A DNA stretch of 59,638 nt. Origin: an uncultured Colwellia sp. GTDB taxonomy: Bacteria > Pseudomonadota > Gammaproteobacteria > Enterobacterales > Alteromonadaceae. Position 1 is the stretch's first letter; the number at the start of each line of letters is the position of its first letter. Where the stretch lies: positions 1 to 59,638 of the forward strand of contig CAJXRC010000005.1 in the NCBI GenBank assembly GCA_913058405.1. The letters run 5' to 3'. Shown here one piece after another: positions 8,298 to 17,376 of this stretch. The notes under the pieces are model-generated. The model ran no database searches. It was not told the origin of the DNA and worked only from the letters and a program-made list of their open reading frames with translations. Position numbers and translations under genes: made by a program.

Positions 8298-8963
8298 ATG
8301 CTTCCTCAAGCTATCGATTGTTTAGGTGTTGTACTTGCTGGTGGTTTATCTTCTCGTATGGGACAAGATAAAGCACAGCTCAGACGTCAACAAAATACCG
8401 CACCTTCAACAGAAAAATCAGCACACAGCATGTTAGATTTTTCTAAGCAGCTTTTAGCTGATGCAGGTATAAAAGATATAGTGATCAGCGGTGATAATCA
8501 TCAAATCCCTGACCGCGTAGCACATGCTGGACCTGTTGGCGGAATTTATAGTGTGCTTTCGCATTACCTTGCAAATAGCCCTGAACATTTACAACCCAAA
8601 GCCTTATTAATCTTGCCCGTTGATTTACCTTTAATGACTGCCAGCGCTTTAACAGAATTACGGCTAAAAGGTGAGCTTAGCCACAAAGCAACTTTTTTCA
8701 GTGATAGTCAAAAAAACATGCATCATATCCCTTTATATTTGCCCAACAATGCATTTTTGAACATGTTTTTGATGCAAGCATTTCACCAAGAAAAATTGCT
8801 AGCAAACAGTACAAATATAAATAAGAAAAATAACAAAAGGGGTCCTTCAGTAAGGGCCATGTTAGAACAAGTACCTCATCAAGCAGTTGCTAGCCTTAAT
8901 AGCCAGGTACTATTTAATACCAATACGCCAGAGCAATGGCAGCAAGCACAACAACAGTTTTAG
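8298..8963 (+). CDS. mobA: molybdenum cofactor guanylyltransferase MobA
   Basis: Predicted to attach GMP to Moco, forming the guanine dinucleotide cofactor of DMSO reductase-family enzymes. The 221-aa protein has the nucleotidyltransferase signature LAGGLSSRMGQDKA (about 13-26), AGPVGGIYSVLSH and LPVDLPLMT. The ribosome site overlaps the end of moaA (GGAGG, then TAAGT, then ATG), implying translational coupling. There are low-complexity insertions near residues 33-44 and 165-180 compared with the compact E. coli protein. No mobB was seen. Confidence 0.88.
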   Translation: MLPQAIDCLGVVLAGGLSSRMGQDKAQLRRQQNTAPSTEKSAHSMLDFSKQLLADAGIKDIVISGDNHQIPDRVAHAGPVGGIYSVLSHYLANSPEHLQPKALLILPVDLPLMTASALTELRLKGELSHKATFFSDSQKNMHHIPLYLPNNAFLNMFLMQAFHQEKLLANSTNINKKNNKRGPSVRAMLEQVPHQAVASLNSQVLFNTNTPEQWQQAQQQF

Positions 8964-9059
8964 GCCACACGTATGAAATATCAATGCATACCATGCGAGT
9001 GGCAAAAAGTATAAGTACAACAATCATTTTAATCTAAAGATTTAGTAAAGGATAAACCT

Positions 9060-9602
9060 ATGTCAGCACATGGCGGCACCACTTTCATTCCCTTAAATAT
9101 CGCCGTTTTAACGGTGTCGGATACACGAACAGAAGAAAACGATACGTCTGGTCAAGCACTGGTTGAGCGCCTAACACAATCAGGGCATAACCTAGCGGAT
9201 AAAGCGATTGTGATTGATGATGTCTATCAACTGCGCGCACAAGTATCAAAATGGATAGCGGATGATAGCATCCATGCCATAATTTCTACCGGTGGAACAG
9301 GTTTTACTGCACGTGATAATACTCCTGAAGCGTTAACGCCATTATTTGACAAAGCAGTTGAAGGTTTTGGTGAAGTATTTCGCCATGTATCGTTACTAGA
9401 AATAGGCACTTCAACAATCCAATCGCGCGCTTTTGGCGGTATTGCCAATAAAACGGTAGTGCTTTGTGTACCTGGCTCAACCAATGCTTGTAAAACTGCT
9501 TGGGATAAAGTGATTAAAGAACAACTAGATGCAAGTCATCGTCCATGTAACTTTGTACCACACTTGAACTTAAGTGCCGAGCAATGTGAGACGCGTAACT
9601 AA
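9060..9602 (+). CDS. moaB: molybdenum cofactor biosynthesis protein MoaB
   Basis: MoaB/Mog-family protein. In E. coli-like bacteria Mog adenylates molybdopterin, and MoaB is a close relative whose role varies. Signatures are [17 protein letters not shown] (about 16-32), [18 protein letters not shown] (about 77-94) and a PGSTNAC-type C-terminal motif. At 180 aa it matches MoaB in length. No separate mog gene is present in the window, so this protein may supply the adenylation step for MoeA (inference). Its TAA overlaps the moaC ATG by one base. The 96-base gap after mobA has no terminator that I can see. Confidence 0.9.
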   Translation: MSAHGGTTFIPLNIAVLTVSDTRTEENDTSGQALVERLTQSGHNLADKAIVIDDVYQLRAQVSKWIADDSIHAIISTGGTGFTARDNTPEALTPLFDKAVEGFGEVFRHVSLLEIGTSTIQSRAFGGIANKTVVLCVPGSTNACKTAWDKVIKEQLDASHRPCNFVPHLNLSAEQCETRN

Positions 9603-10129
9603 TGACATCGAATACAACTAACACATCAGAGAAAGTCGTCGAACAAACACCTGAGTTAAGTCATCTTAACCAGCAAGGTGAAGCAAATATGGTCGATGTT
9701 ACTGAAAAAGCGATGACATCACGTACCGCTACTGCCCAAGGGTTCATCAAAATGAACCGCGCAACCTTTGAGTTAATCACCACAGGTAAGCATAAAAAAG
9801 GCGATGTATTTGCAGTAGCCAGAATAGCGGGTATTCAAGCGGCGAAAAAGTGCAGCGATTTAATTCCGCTATGTCACCCTTTGATGCTAAGTAAAGTACA
9901 AGTAGACTTCACCCTTGATAGTGATAACAGTCAGGTGCAAGTGAATAGTTTATGTCGCCTAACAGGGCAAACAGGTGTTGAAATGGAGGCATTAACTGCC
10001 GTATCCGTTGCCTGTTTAACTTTGTTTGATATGTGTAAAGCTGCGGATCCTGCAATGATAATTCATGGTATTGAAGTATTAACCAAAGAAGGTGGTAAGT
10101 CTGGCCATTGGCAAAGTCCTTCTACCTAA
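9602..10129 (+). CDS. moaC: cyclic pyranopterin monophosphate synthase MoaC
   Basis: Works with MoaA to turn the GTP-derived cyclic intermediate into cyclic pyranopterin monophosphate. Seen here: [68 protein letters not shown] (the Asp and Lys of DMCKA are conserved in the family) and GGKSGHW near the end. The 175 aa include about 15 to 20 extra polar residues at the N terminus relative to E. coli. The start ATG overlaps the moaB stop (TAATG), so translation is probably coupled. Confidence 0.96.
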   Translation: MTSNTTNTSEKVVEQTPELSHLNQQGEANMVDVTEKAMTSRTATAQGFIKMNRATFELITTGKHKKGDVFAVARIAGIQAAKKCSDLIPLCHPLMLSKVQVDFTLDSDNSQVQVNSLCRLTGQTGVEMEALTAVSVACLTLFDMCKAADPAMIIHGIEVLTKEGGKSGHWQSPST

Positions 10130-10145
10130 ATTAAGAGAAAACCTT

Positions 10146-10394
10146 ATGATTAAAATTGTCTTTTTTGCCGCACTTAGAGAGCAACTTGACTGTGCACAGT
10201 TTTCTCTACCAGCGGCTGATGCTAAAACAGTCAACGATATAAAGCAGTTATTAAGTGACCGAAATGAACAGTGGCAACAAACGTTCAGCAATACATCACT
10301 GTTATCTGCAGTAAATCATGACATGGTTGATGGTAATCACTTGGTAAAATCAGGCGATGAAGTTGCCTTTTTCCCTCCTGTTACCGGCGGTTAA
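10146..10394 (+). CDS. moaD: molybdopterin synthase small subunit MoaD
   Basis: Ubiquitin-like sulfur carrier whose C-terminal glycine is adenylated by MoeB and thiolated, then donates sulfur inside the MoaD-MoaE synthase. The 82-aa chain starts MIKIVFFAALREQL and ends FFPPVTGG, with the required terminal Gly-Gly. An upstream in-frame ATG at 10092 would overlap moaC and add 18 residues. The ATG at 10146, 16 bases after moaC and preceded by AAGAGAA, fits the family length and is preferred. Confidence 0.94.
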   Translation: MIKIVFFAALREQLDCAQFSLPAADAKTVNDIKQLLSDRNEQWQQTFSNTSLLSAVNHDMVDGNHLVKSGDEVAFFPPVTGG

Positions 10395-10397
10395 GTT

Positions 10398-10868
10398 ATG
10401 TTGAAACAAGAGATATCTATCCAAACTAATGACTTTAGTTTAGCTGATGAAGTTGCTTTACTTGAAGAAGATAACGTAACAGATGGTGCAGTTGTTACTT
10501 TTACCGGTAGAGTTAGAAATAACAATAATGGTAATTCGGTGACTACCTTAACGCTAGAGCATTACCCGGGAATGACAGAAAAATCTCTCGCTAAAATCAT
10601 CATTCAAGCGAAAGATCGCTGGCAGCTAGGTAGAGTAAAAGTAATTCACCGTATTGGTGAACTCAGCATAGGTGACCAAATTGTTTTTGTTGGTGTTACC
10701 AGTAAGCACCGACAAGATGCCTTTGCAGCCAATGAGTTCATTATGGACTATTTAAAAGTTAAAGCCCCCTTTTGGAAAAAAGAACAAATTACCGATGAAG
10801 GCAAGACTTCTGAAAATTGGTTAGATGCTAAAAACAGTGATACTGACAAAGCAGATCTTTGGAGCTAA
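10398..10868 (+). CDS. moaE: molybdopterin synthase catalytic subunit MoaE
   Basis: Large subunit of molybdopterin synthase. It transfers two sulfurs from MoaD thiocarboxylate to cyclic pyranopterin monophosphate. Seen: GAVVTFTGRVRNNN (about 31-44), LEHYPGMTEKSL (about 53-64), HRIGEL, SKHRQDAF and the catalytic-lysine segment KAPFWKKE (about 122-129). The 156-aa length is normal. It starts three bases after the moaD stop and ends one base before the preferred start of modA, so moaD-moaE-modA are tightly packed. Confidence 0.95.
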   Translation: MLKQEISIQTNDFSLADEVALLEEDNVTDGAVVTFTGRVRNNNNGNSVTTLTLEHYPGMTEKSLAKIIIQAKDRWQLGRVKVIHRIGELSIGDQIVFVGVTSKHRQDAFAANEFIMDYLKVKAPFWKKEQITDEGKTSENWLDAKNSDTDKADLWS

Positions 10869-10869
10869 C

Positions 10870-11688
10870 GTGCTACGTATCCTGTTAGTCTCAATCTTGC
10901 TTATAAATTTACTGGCGGTAAACACTAGCCAAGCTCAACAAAGTATCGCCACTAACAATCAGACTAATAAACCGCTAAGAATTGCTGTTGCCGCTAACTT
11001 CACCCCTGTATTAAAAGTATTACTTAAAGAATTCACCACTAAAACAGGCATAAACACTCAGATAATCAGCGGTGCTAGCGGTGCCATGTTTCTACAAATT
11101 AAATATGGCGCTCCCTTTGATATATTTCTCAGTGCCGACAGTCGCCGTCCCAAAGAACTTGAGCAAGCTGGCTATGCACTAAAAGATAGTCGAAAAACTT
11201 ATGCTGTAGGTCAGTTAGCATTCTATTCGTCATCACATAATTCAAGTGCAAGTTCACTTGAACAACTAAAAAAGCCACCTGCACGCTTTGCCATCGCTAA
11301 CCCCGATATCGCCCCCTATGGCAAAGCAGCCAAGGAAGCATTAAACCACTTGGGTTTATGGCAAGCCTATGAACCTCGATTGGTCAAAGGAATCAATATT
11401 GGCCAGACATTTGCCCAATTACGCAGTAAAGCCGTTGCCTATGGTATGGTTGCCAATAGCCAATTAGTGTTAAATAGCTTATCAGGGGTCATTATTCCTA
11501 GTAGTTACCATCAAGCGATAGAGCAACAGTTAATTATATTAAGTAGCAGTAAGCAACAAGCTGCTGCAGAAAAGTTGAGTCATTTTTTATTATCAACCCA
11601 AAGTCAAAATAAAATAACAAGTTATGGTTACGCCCAACGTAAGCAAGATACACAAAAAAATGTGTTAAGCGAGTCGATGGCTAGATGA
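10870..11688 (+). CDS. modA: molybdate-binding periplasmic protein ModA
   Basis: Periplasmic molybdate/tungstate receptor of the ModABC ABC importer. The preferred start is GTG at 10870, one base after the moaE stop. It gives a 272-aa protein with signal peptide MLRILLVSILLINLLAVNTSQAQ; a longer reading from 10825 would run through the end of moaE. The mature protein has RIAVAANFTPVL, the anion-binding IISGASGAMFLQIK, GAPFDIFLSAD and FAIANPDIAPYGKAA. The modB ATG overlaps its stop codon (ATGA). Confidence 0.93.
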   Translation: MLRILLVSILLINLLAVNTSQAQQSIATNNQTNKPLRIAVAANFTPVLKVLLKEFTTKTGINTQIISGASGAMFLQIKYGAPFDIFLSADSRRPKELEQAGYALKDSRKTYAVGQLAFYSSSHNSSASSLEQLKKPPARFAIANPDIAPYGKAAKEALNHLGLWQAYEPRLVKGINIGQTFAQLRSKAVAYGMVANSQLVLNSLSGVIIPSSYHQAIEQQLIILSSSKQQAAAEKLSHFLLSTQSQNKITSYGYAQRKQDTQKNVLSESMAR

Positions 11689-12389
11689 TAAATTCAGACC
11701 TACAAGCACTGATTACCACACTGGAAATGGCGGCATTAACCACCATCATTCTATTAATTATTGGTACTCCTCTCGCTTGGTATCTGGCCAAAATGACCAG
11801 TCGTTTTAAGGTTATTATTGAAGCTGTAGTAGCGTTGCCGCTTGTTTTACCACCAACAGTGCTTGGTTTTTATTTACTTATCGCTTTTTCACCCGAGTAC
11901 TTGCCTGGGCAACTATGGCAACAAGCCACGGGTCAACAACTCGCTTTTAGTTTTTCAGCAATCGTTATCGGATCTGTTTTGTATTCCCTACCCTTTGTCG
12001 TTCAACCACTGCAAAAAGCATTTGAGCAATTGGGTGACTCTTTATTAGAAGCGGGCGCATTACTCGGCGCAGGTCCTATCGATCGATTTTTCTCTATTGT
12101 ATTACCATTAACCAAAGCCAGTTTTATTACTGCTGCGAGTTTAGGTTTTGCTCATACGGTGGGCGAGTTTGGCGTTATATTAATGATTGGGGGTAATATT
12201 CCTGGTGAAACACGAGTGCTTTCTATTGCTTTATTTGATCATGTCGAAGCCTTTGATTATGCTAGAGCACACTTGCTCGCCATCAGTTTATTGATTGGTT
12301 CAATGGTATTATTGGCTGCTATCTACTGGCTAAACTTACCGAACAGAAATGTTAGTGAAAGCTCTAATCAAATAAGAATAAGCAAATGA
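11685..12389 (+). CDS. modB: molybdate ABC transporter permease ModB
   Basis: Inner-membrane permease of the molybdate importer. The 234-aa protein has about five hydrophobic helices, PLVLPPTVLGFYLL (about 51-64) and the ABC-coupling EAA loop EAGALLGAGPIDRFFSIVLPL (about 121-141). HTVGEFGVILMIGGNIPGETR is characteristic of ModB. Start and stop both form ATGA overlaps with modA and modC, indicating one translationally coupled unit. Confidence 0.95.
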   Translation: MINSDLQALITTLEMAALTTIILLIIGTPLAWYLAKMTSRFKVIIEAVVALPLVLPPTVLGFYLLIAFSPEYLPGQLWQQATGQQLAFSFSAIVIGSVLYSLPFVVQPLQKAFEQLGDSLLEAGALLGAGPIDRFFSIVLPLTKASFITAASLGFAHTVGEFGVILMIGGNIPGETRVLSIALFDHVEAFDYARAHLLAISLLIGSMVLLAAIYWLNLPNRNVSESSNQIRISK

Positions 12390-13516
12390 AGATAAGTGAT
12401 ACTAGGTTGAATAAGGTCTCGGATGATGAGTGTTCCCAACTCAACATTGATATTAGTATTAACTATCAGCAATTCGAGTTAGCTATCAATTTACCCATCC
12501 CCTTAAAAGGTATCACGGGTATTTTTGGTCATTCAGCCTCAGGAAAATCAACCTTACTGCGCGCAATCGCAGGTTTAGAAAAAAACCTTTTGGGTGAGAT
12601 AATATTAGGTGATACAAACCTAGTTAATACAGAACAAGGTAATTATCTCAAACCCGAAGTACGTCAAATTGGTTTAGTTTTTCAAAATAGTCGTTTGTTC
12701 GAACATTTATCCGTTTTAGGCAATTTAGAATATGCAGTTAAACGCTGTAAAACCAAAAAGCTTGTATTGAGTGAAGTCATTGAATTGACCGAGTTGACAA
12801 CATTGCTTGAGCATCGCGTACATCAATTATCAGGTGGTCAACAACAAAGAGTTGCCCTAGCAAGAGCTATATTGGCTGAGCCGAAATTATTATTACTTGA
12901 TGAGCCTTTAAGTGCACTCGATCAACACAGTAAAACCCAGCTATTAAAGATGATGCTAAAGATTCAAAAGAAGCTCAACTTGCCTATGCTGTATGTCAGT
13001 CACTCATTAGATGAATTACAGCAAGTCTGTGACACCTTATTAGTTCTATCCCAAGGCAAAGTTGTTAATTTTGGTAGTATCCACCAAGTTATTCATCAGC
13101 TAAATAACTTTGGTGAAAATACGCTTATTCATCAGCAAACTAGTTTGTCATTACCTATCAAACAATTTAATAATGGCCATGGTTTAACCGTATTAGCGCT
13201 AAACGCACAGCAAGATATTTATTTAACTAGCGATAAAACCTTCGAAAATCAAACGCAATTACGTTGTTTTATATTGGCTAGTGATATTAGTATTTCGCTT
13301 ACAGAACCAAGTAATAGCTCCATTGTTAATCACCTCTTTGGTAGCATAAAGCAAATAAGCTATACAGAAAATAAAGTACTATTAATCATTAACTGTGCTT
13401 CTCAAGAGTTTTTTGTCACTATCAGTGCTTTCTCGCAGCAAAAATTATCGTTAACCAGTAGACAACAAGTTTATTTACAGTTCAAAGCCAGTGCCGTGCG
13501 CACTTTTATCCATTAG
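12386..13516 (+). CDS. modC: molybdate ABC transporter ATP-binding protein ModC
   Basis: ATPase driving molybdate import. Walker A GHSASGKST (about 48-56), Q-loop VFQNSRLFEH, signature LSGGQQQRVALARA (about 148-161), Walker B LLLLDEPLSALD (about 169-180) and the switch His in VSHSLDEL. The C-terminal ~70 residues, after residue 290, match the position of the molybdate-sensing Mop (TOBE) domain. The 376-aa length is usual. It is followed 27 bases later by moeB. Confidence 0.95.
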   Translation: MKISDTRLNKVSDDECSQLNIDISINYQQFELAINLPIPLKGITGIFGHSASGKSTLLRAIAGLEKNLLGEIILGDTNLVNTEQGNYLKPEVRQIGLVFQNSRLFEHLSVLGNLEYAVKRCKTKKLVLSEVIELTELTTLLEHRVHQLSGGQQQRVALARAILAEPKLLLLDEPLSALDQHSKTQLLKMMLKIQKKLNLPMLYVSHSLDELQQVCDTLLVLSQGKVVNFGSIHQVIHQLNNFGENTLIHQQTSLSLPIKQFNNGHGLTVLALNAQQDIYLTSDKTFENQTQLRCFILASDISISLTEPSNSSIVNHLFGSIKQISYTENKVLLIINCASQEFFVTISAFSQQKLSLTSRQQVYLQFKASAVRTFIH

Positions 13517-13543
13517 CACAAATAAAAATAACAAGGAATCAAT

Positions 13544-14293
13544 GTGTTAAGTAATCAAGAGCAACTCAAATACTCCCGTCAGATAATGTTGGATAAGATT
13601 GGTAGTCAGGGACAAGTCGCACTACGTAATGCTAAAGTACTCATTTTAGGTGTCGGCGGTTTAGGTAATCCTGCGAGTTTATATTTAGCTGCTGCTGGCG
13701 TTGGCACACTCTATATAGCAGACGGTGATTCCATAGAGATCAGTAACTTACCAAGGCAAATTCTCTTTAGTGAAGACAATATTGCTGAAAATAAGGCTGA
13801 TGTAGCCGCTGAAAAATTACAACGACAATTTCCTGATGTTACTATTGAAGCAATTGATGAAATGTTTGATGAAGAGTTATGTGATTATTACCTTCCACAA
13901 GTCGACTTAGTGCTCGATTGCTCTGATAACATTCAAACTCGCTACTTAATTAATCAAGCATGTGTGCAGCATAAAGTACCGCTGATAGTGGGTGCTGCTA
14001 CGGGCTTTGATGGTCAGCAATTAACAATAGACCCGCGCGATGAAACGAGTGCTTGTTATCATTGTCTTTTCCCTGTCAGTGAAAAAGCGCCCGCCAATAA
14101 CTGTCAAACTATAGGCATTATTGGCCCAGTACTCGCCATGATTGCTGGTATGCAAAGCTTACAAGCGATTAAGTTATTAACAGGAAATAAAGTACAACTC
14201 AATCAGCTTAATTTACTTGATGGTTTGGCAAATCAATGGCAACAATTTTCCATGAAAAAACAAAAAAGCTGTACTGTTTGTGGATCAGATTAA
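13544..14293 (+). CDS. moeB: molybdopterin-synthase adenylyltransferase MoeB
   Basis: E1-like enzyme that adenylates the MoaD C terminus. The 249-aa protein shows LGVGGLGNPASLYLAAAGVG (ATP-binding glycine loop, about 31-50), ADGDSIEISNLPRQILF with the conserved Asn/Arg, DCSDN (about 126-130), and zinc cysteine pairs CYHC (about 173-176) and CTVC near the C terminus. Start is GTG at 13544 with AAGGA upstream; the overlapping ATG two bases earlier is out of frame and hits a stop. A direct ThiF role is possible for this family, but the operon argues for MoeB. Last gene of the molybdenum block. Confidence 0.93.
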   Translation: MLSNQEQLKYSRQIMLDKIGSQGQVALRNAKVLILGVGGLGNPASLYLAAAGVGTLYIADGDSIEISNLPRQILFSEDNIAENKADVAAEKLQRQFPDVTIEAIDEMFDEELCDYYLPQVDLVLDCSDNIQTRYLINQACVQHKVPLIVGAATGFDGQQLTIDPRDETSACYHCLFPVSEKAPANNCQTIGIIGPVLAMIAGMQSLQAIKLLTGNKVQLNQLNLLDGLANQWQQFSMKKQKSCTVCGSD

Positions 14294-14305
14294 GGGTTAT
14301 GCCCG

Positions 14306-14848
14306 TTACAGTATTCCTAAGCTAAATTGACAATCGGCACTCGATAGAATCAACTCAGTGCCATTTTTAGTTTCCACTTCTTGCGCTATATCAGCCCACT
14401 GGTAATAGACATTTCGATGTACTTTCGCCAGCAAATTTCGACGAACAGTGACATACAAATCACCACTTTCAGTAACCGTCAATGGATGTTCTGCATCAAG
14501 CAGAAACTCATCATCCAAATTAGTACTAACTTGCATTATTTTCTCATCTGCATCAAACCAGCGCCATTGAGTCAATAAAAATGGCGCATCATCTACTTGA
14601 ATTTTTACTTTTTCAACCGGTGTCACTAAAAAATGCTCTGCCACATCACTGTTTACTTCTTTAATTAACACAGAGGCAAATAGCTTCACCAAAGGTAAAC
14701 GTTTAATCACACTACCGCCGTAAAACCAATCTCCATTGGCTTTAATTTGTATATCAATTTCACCACAATACGGTGGATTCCATGATTCCACTGGTGGTAC
14801 TTTTGTGTGAGTTCCACCTAACTGAGTCGAAATTTTATCCAATGACAT
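14306..14848 (-). CDS. DUF1285 family protein
   Basis: 180-aa cytosolic protein whose start is the ATG at 14848, preceded by GGGGAG; an ATG nine codons upstream lacks such a site. The N-terminal VPPVESWNPPYCGEIDIQIKANGDWFYGGSVIKR is the recognisable DUF1285 signature, with the conserved Trp and Gly residues, followed by FASVLIKEV and a beta-rich C-terminal half. No biochemical role is established to my knowledge. It converges on moeB with 12 bases between the stops, so it is a separate transcript. Confidence 0.82.
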   Translation of the reverse strand: MSLDKISTQLGGTHTKVPPVESWNPPYCGEIDIQIKANGDWFYGGSVIKRLPLVKLFASVLIKEVNSDVAEHFLVTPVEKVKIQVDDAPFLLTQWRWFDADEKIMQVSTNLDDEFLLDAEHPLTVTESGDLYVTVRRNLLAKVHRNVYYQWADIAQEVETKNGTELILSSADCQFSLGIL

Positions 14849-14988
14849 AATGCTCCCCTTGTTCAAACGCTTCAATTTTCAAATGCGATAAGATAACGGT
14901 ATTAAACGATAAGTAAATTTGTTTATGGTTATTATCGTGCTAACTTAACGCTTGATACATTTTTTTAACATTTACTACCGCTAACGTA

Positions 14989-15013
14989 TTACGATTTGTA
15001 GTAATTATCGTAA
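14989..15013. promoter_or_regulatory. palindrome upstream of the oligopeptidase gene
   Basis: TTACGAT and ATCGTAA form a perfect 7-bp inverted repeat separated by 11 bases, ending 25 bases before the start codon at 15039. The overall size (25 bases, two-turn spacing) resembles a dimeric repressor site. No family can be assigned. Confidence 0.4.
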
Positions 15014-15038
15014 GTTATCTTACAAGGAAAGATCTTTT

Positions 15039-17198
15039 ATGTCACAAATCCTATCAAAGACTAAGCTAAGTTTAATAGTCTCTTCTGCCCTGCTAATCGC
15101 AGCATGCAGCAATCAAAATAATGAAGCAACAAATGCCATGAACGATATTACCGCACCTATAGCTAAAAAAGTTCCCCATAAAATGGTTATTCATAACCAT
15201 ACACGTGTCGATGATTATTACTGGATGCGTGACGATAGTCGTAAAAACCCAGAAGTTTTAGCACATTTAGCTGCTGAAAATGACTATATGAAAGCACAGC
15301 TACAACATACTGAAGCAATGCAAGAAAAGATCTTCCAAGAGATTAAGGCGCGTATTGAAAAAGACGATAGTTCAGTACCAACCAAAAAAGGTGACTTTTA
15401 CTACGCCAGTCAAATGCAAGGTGAAAATGAATATCCTATTTACGTAAGATCATCTGATTTTTCAGGCAGTAACCTTGAAGTATTACTTAACGTAAATGAG
15501 TTAGCCAAAGCACACGATTATTATCAAGTAAGTGGCTTAAGTGCTAGTCCTGATGGCAAGCTACTCGCTTACGGAGAAGATACCGTTAGCCGTCGAATTT
15601 ATGCCGTACAATTCAAAGATATCGCGGGTAATACATTACTTGATGACAAGCTTGAAGGTACTAATGGTGGCATTGTTTGGGGTAATGACAATAAAACAGT
15701 GTATTACATCAAAAAAGATCCACAAACCTTATTAGGTTACCAGGTATTTCGTCATACCCTTGGAACACCACAAGCGACGGATGAAATGGTTTATGAAGAA
15801 AGTAATAAAGCTTATTACACTGGCCTGAGTAAATCTAAAGATGGCAGTAGTGTCTTTATTTGGCATTCAAGTACCGAAGCAAGTGGTGTTTCAGTCATCG
15901 ATGCTGATGATGCCAAAGCAATGCCTAAAAAATTCATTGAACGTGAAGAAGGTCATGAATACTCTATATCTAAAATGAATGATTGGTATTACATCAATAC
16001 TAACTGGCAAGCGACTAACTTTCGTTTAATGAAAGTTGATAAAAAGCACCTAGGTGATAAAACACAATGGCAAGACGTAATCCCAGCGAATGATGCAGTT
16101 AAGCTTGAGGATTATGAGTTATTTGCTGACCACCTTGTTTATCAACAACGTGAAAATGGTATTAGTCGATTGACTATTCAAGAGTTATCAAGCGGGAAAA
16201 AGCAACAGCTTAGTTTTAATGACACTGCATATACCTTATCGCTATACGGTAACAATGAATTAAAAAATAATAAATTACGCCTTTACTACACTAGTTTTAC
16301 TACGCCAGGAACACATTACGATGTAGACCTAAACACTCTTGATAAGACGCAATTAAAACAAGTAAAAGTTTTGGGTGATTTTGACAGTAATAACTATGTC
16401 TCTGAACGTATATTTGTTAAAGCCCGCGATGGCAAAAAAGTACCTGTATCGTTAGTTTATCGTAAAGATAAGTTCAAAAAAGATGGTACTAACCCACTAT
16501 ACCAATATGCCTATGGCTCATACGGCCACACAATTGATCCTTCTTTTTCAGTGAGTCGATTAAGCCTATTAGATCGTGGGTTTGTCTATGCTGTTGCGCA
16601 TATCCGTGGGTCAGAAATGCTGGGCCGCCCTTGGTATGAAGACGGTAAGAAGTTAACAAAAATGAACACCTTTACTGATTTCATTGATGTCACTAAAGAC
16701 TTAACTGCACAAGGTTACGGCGATAAAGACAACGTCTTCGCAGTTGGTGGTAGTGCTGGTGGTTTACTTATGGGCGCGGTTATTAATATGGCACCAGAAC
16801 AATACAAAGGCATTGCTGCCGCAGTACCATTTGTTGATGTAGTAACTACTATGCTTGATGAAAGCATCCCACTAACAACCAATGAGTTCAAAGAATGGGG
16901 TAACCCAAAAGAAAAAGCTTATTATGATTATATGTTGTCATATTCACCTTATGATCAAGTAAAAGCACAAGACTACCCTAACATTCTAGTTACTACTGGA
17001 TTGCATGATTCACAAGTACAATACTTCGAGCCAATGAAATGGGTTGCTAAGTTACGTGATTATAAAACCGATGATAACGTACTATTATTTAAAACTGATA
17101 TGGAAGCTGGACACGGTGGCGCTTCGGGCCGATTTAAACGCATTCATGATACTGCTTTACAATATAGCTTCTTCATCGACTTACTTAATAAGAGTTAA
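15039..17198 (+). CDS. ptrB: oligopeptidase B-like S9A peptidase, lipoprotein
   Basis: Prolyl-oligopeptidase-family serine peptidase. The sequence around YGSYGHTIDPSFSVSRLSLL and AHIRGSEMLGRPWYEDGK is typical of oligopeptidase B, which cuts small peptides after basic residues. The order is a beta-propeller (about 80-440), then an alpha/beta-hydrolase domain with GGSAGG (Ser572), GLHDSQV (Asp657) and GHGG (His692). Unlike cytosolic PtrB of enterobacteria, the N terminus has a lipoprotein signal with lipobox IAAC (Cys22), so it is probably envelope-anchored. 719 aa, ribosome site AAGGAAAG, single gene. The symbol is by family resemblance. Confidence 0.88.
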   Translation: MSQILSKTKLSLIVSSALLIAACSNQNNEATNAMNDITAPIAKKVPHKMVIHNHTRVDDYYWMRDDSRKNPEVLAHLAAENDYMKAQLQHTEAMQEKIFQEIKARIEKDDSSVPTKKGDFYYASQMQGENEYPIYVRSSDFSGSNLEVLLNVNELAKAHDYYQVSGLSASPDGKLLAYGEDTVSRRIYAVQFKDIAGNTLLDDKLEGTNGGIVWGNDNKTVYYIKKDPQTLLGYQVFRHTLGTPQATDEMVYEESNKAYYTGLSKSKDGSSVFIWHSSTEASGVSVIDADDAKAMPKKFIEREEGHEYSISKMNDWYYINTNWQATNFRLMKVDKKHLGDKTQWQDVIPANDAVKLEDYELFADHLVYQQRENGISRLTIQELSSGKKQQLSFNDTAYTLSLYGNNELKNNKLRLYYTSFTTPGTHYDVDLNTLDKTQLKQVKVLGDFDSNNYVSERIFVKARDGKKVPVSLVYRKDKFKKDGTNPLYQYAYGSYGHTIDPSFSVSRLSLLDRGFVYAVAHIRGSEMLGRPWYEDGKKLTKMNTFTDFIDVTKDLTAQGYGDKDNVFAVGGSAGGLLMGAVINMAPEQYKGIAAAVPFVDVVTTMLDESIPLTTNEFKEWGNPKEKAYYDYMLSYSPYDQVKAQDYPNILVTTGLHDSQVQYFEPMKWVAKLRDYKTDDNVLLFKTDMEAGHGGASGRFKRIHDTALQYSFFIDLLNKS

Positions 17199-17215
17199 TT
17201 GATAAAGCTTTTCTA

Positions 17216-17247
17216 TACCCTCACCTGACTATAGTTGGGTGAGGGTA
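17216..17247 (+). terminator. hairpin after the oligopeptidase gene
   Basis: A perfect 10-bp stem TACCCTCACC / GGTGAGGGTA with a 12-base loop starts 17 bases after the stop. No T tract follows, so it is a weak or factor-assisted terminator or an mRNA-stabilising hairpin. Confidence 0.5.
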
Positions 17248-17376
17248 ACTCCTTTACATACCAAGCCTCGCGGCCTAGCTTGCCCACACTATATCCTTAG
17301 CATTCCCTTTACTAATGACATTCCCATTAATATTCTTTATATTAATACAACCGATGAACTACCGATGCATGTGTCA

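Noticed and set aside
10825-10869. Upstream ATG for modA
   Set aside because: It lies within the end of moaE; the GTG at 10870 gives an immediate, normal signal peptide.
17239-17376. N-terminal extension of the solute-binding protein
   Set aside because: It starts inside the downstream hairpin of the previous gene and would bury a good signal peptide 46 residues inside the protein.
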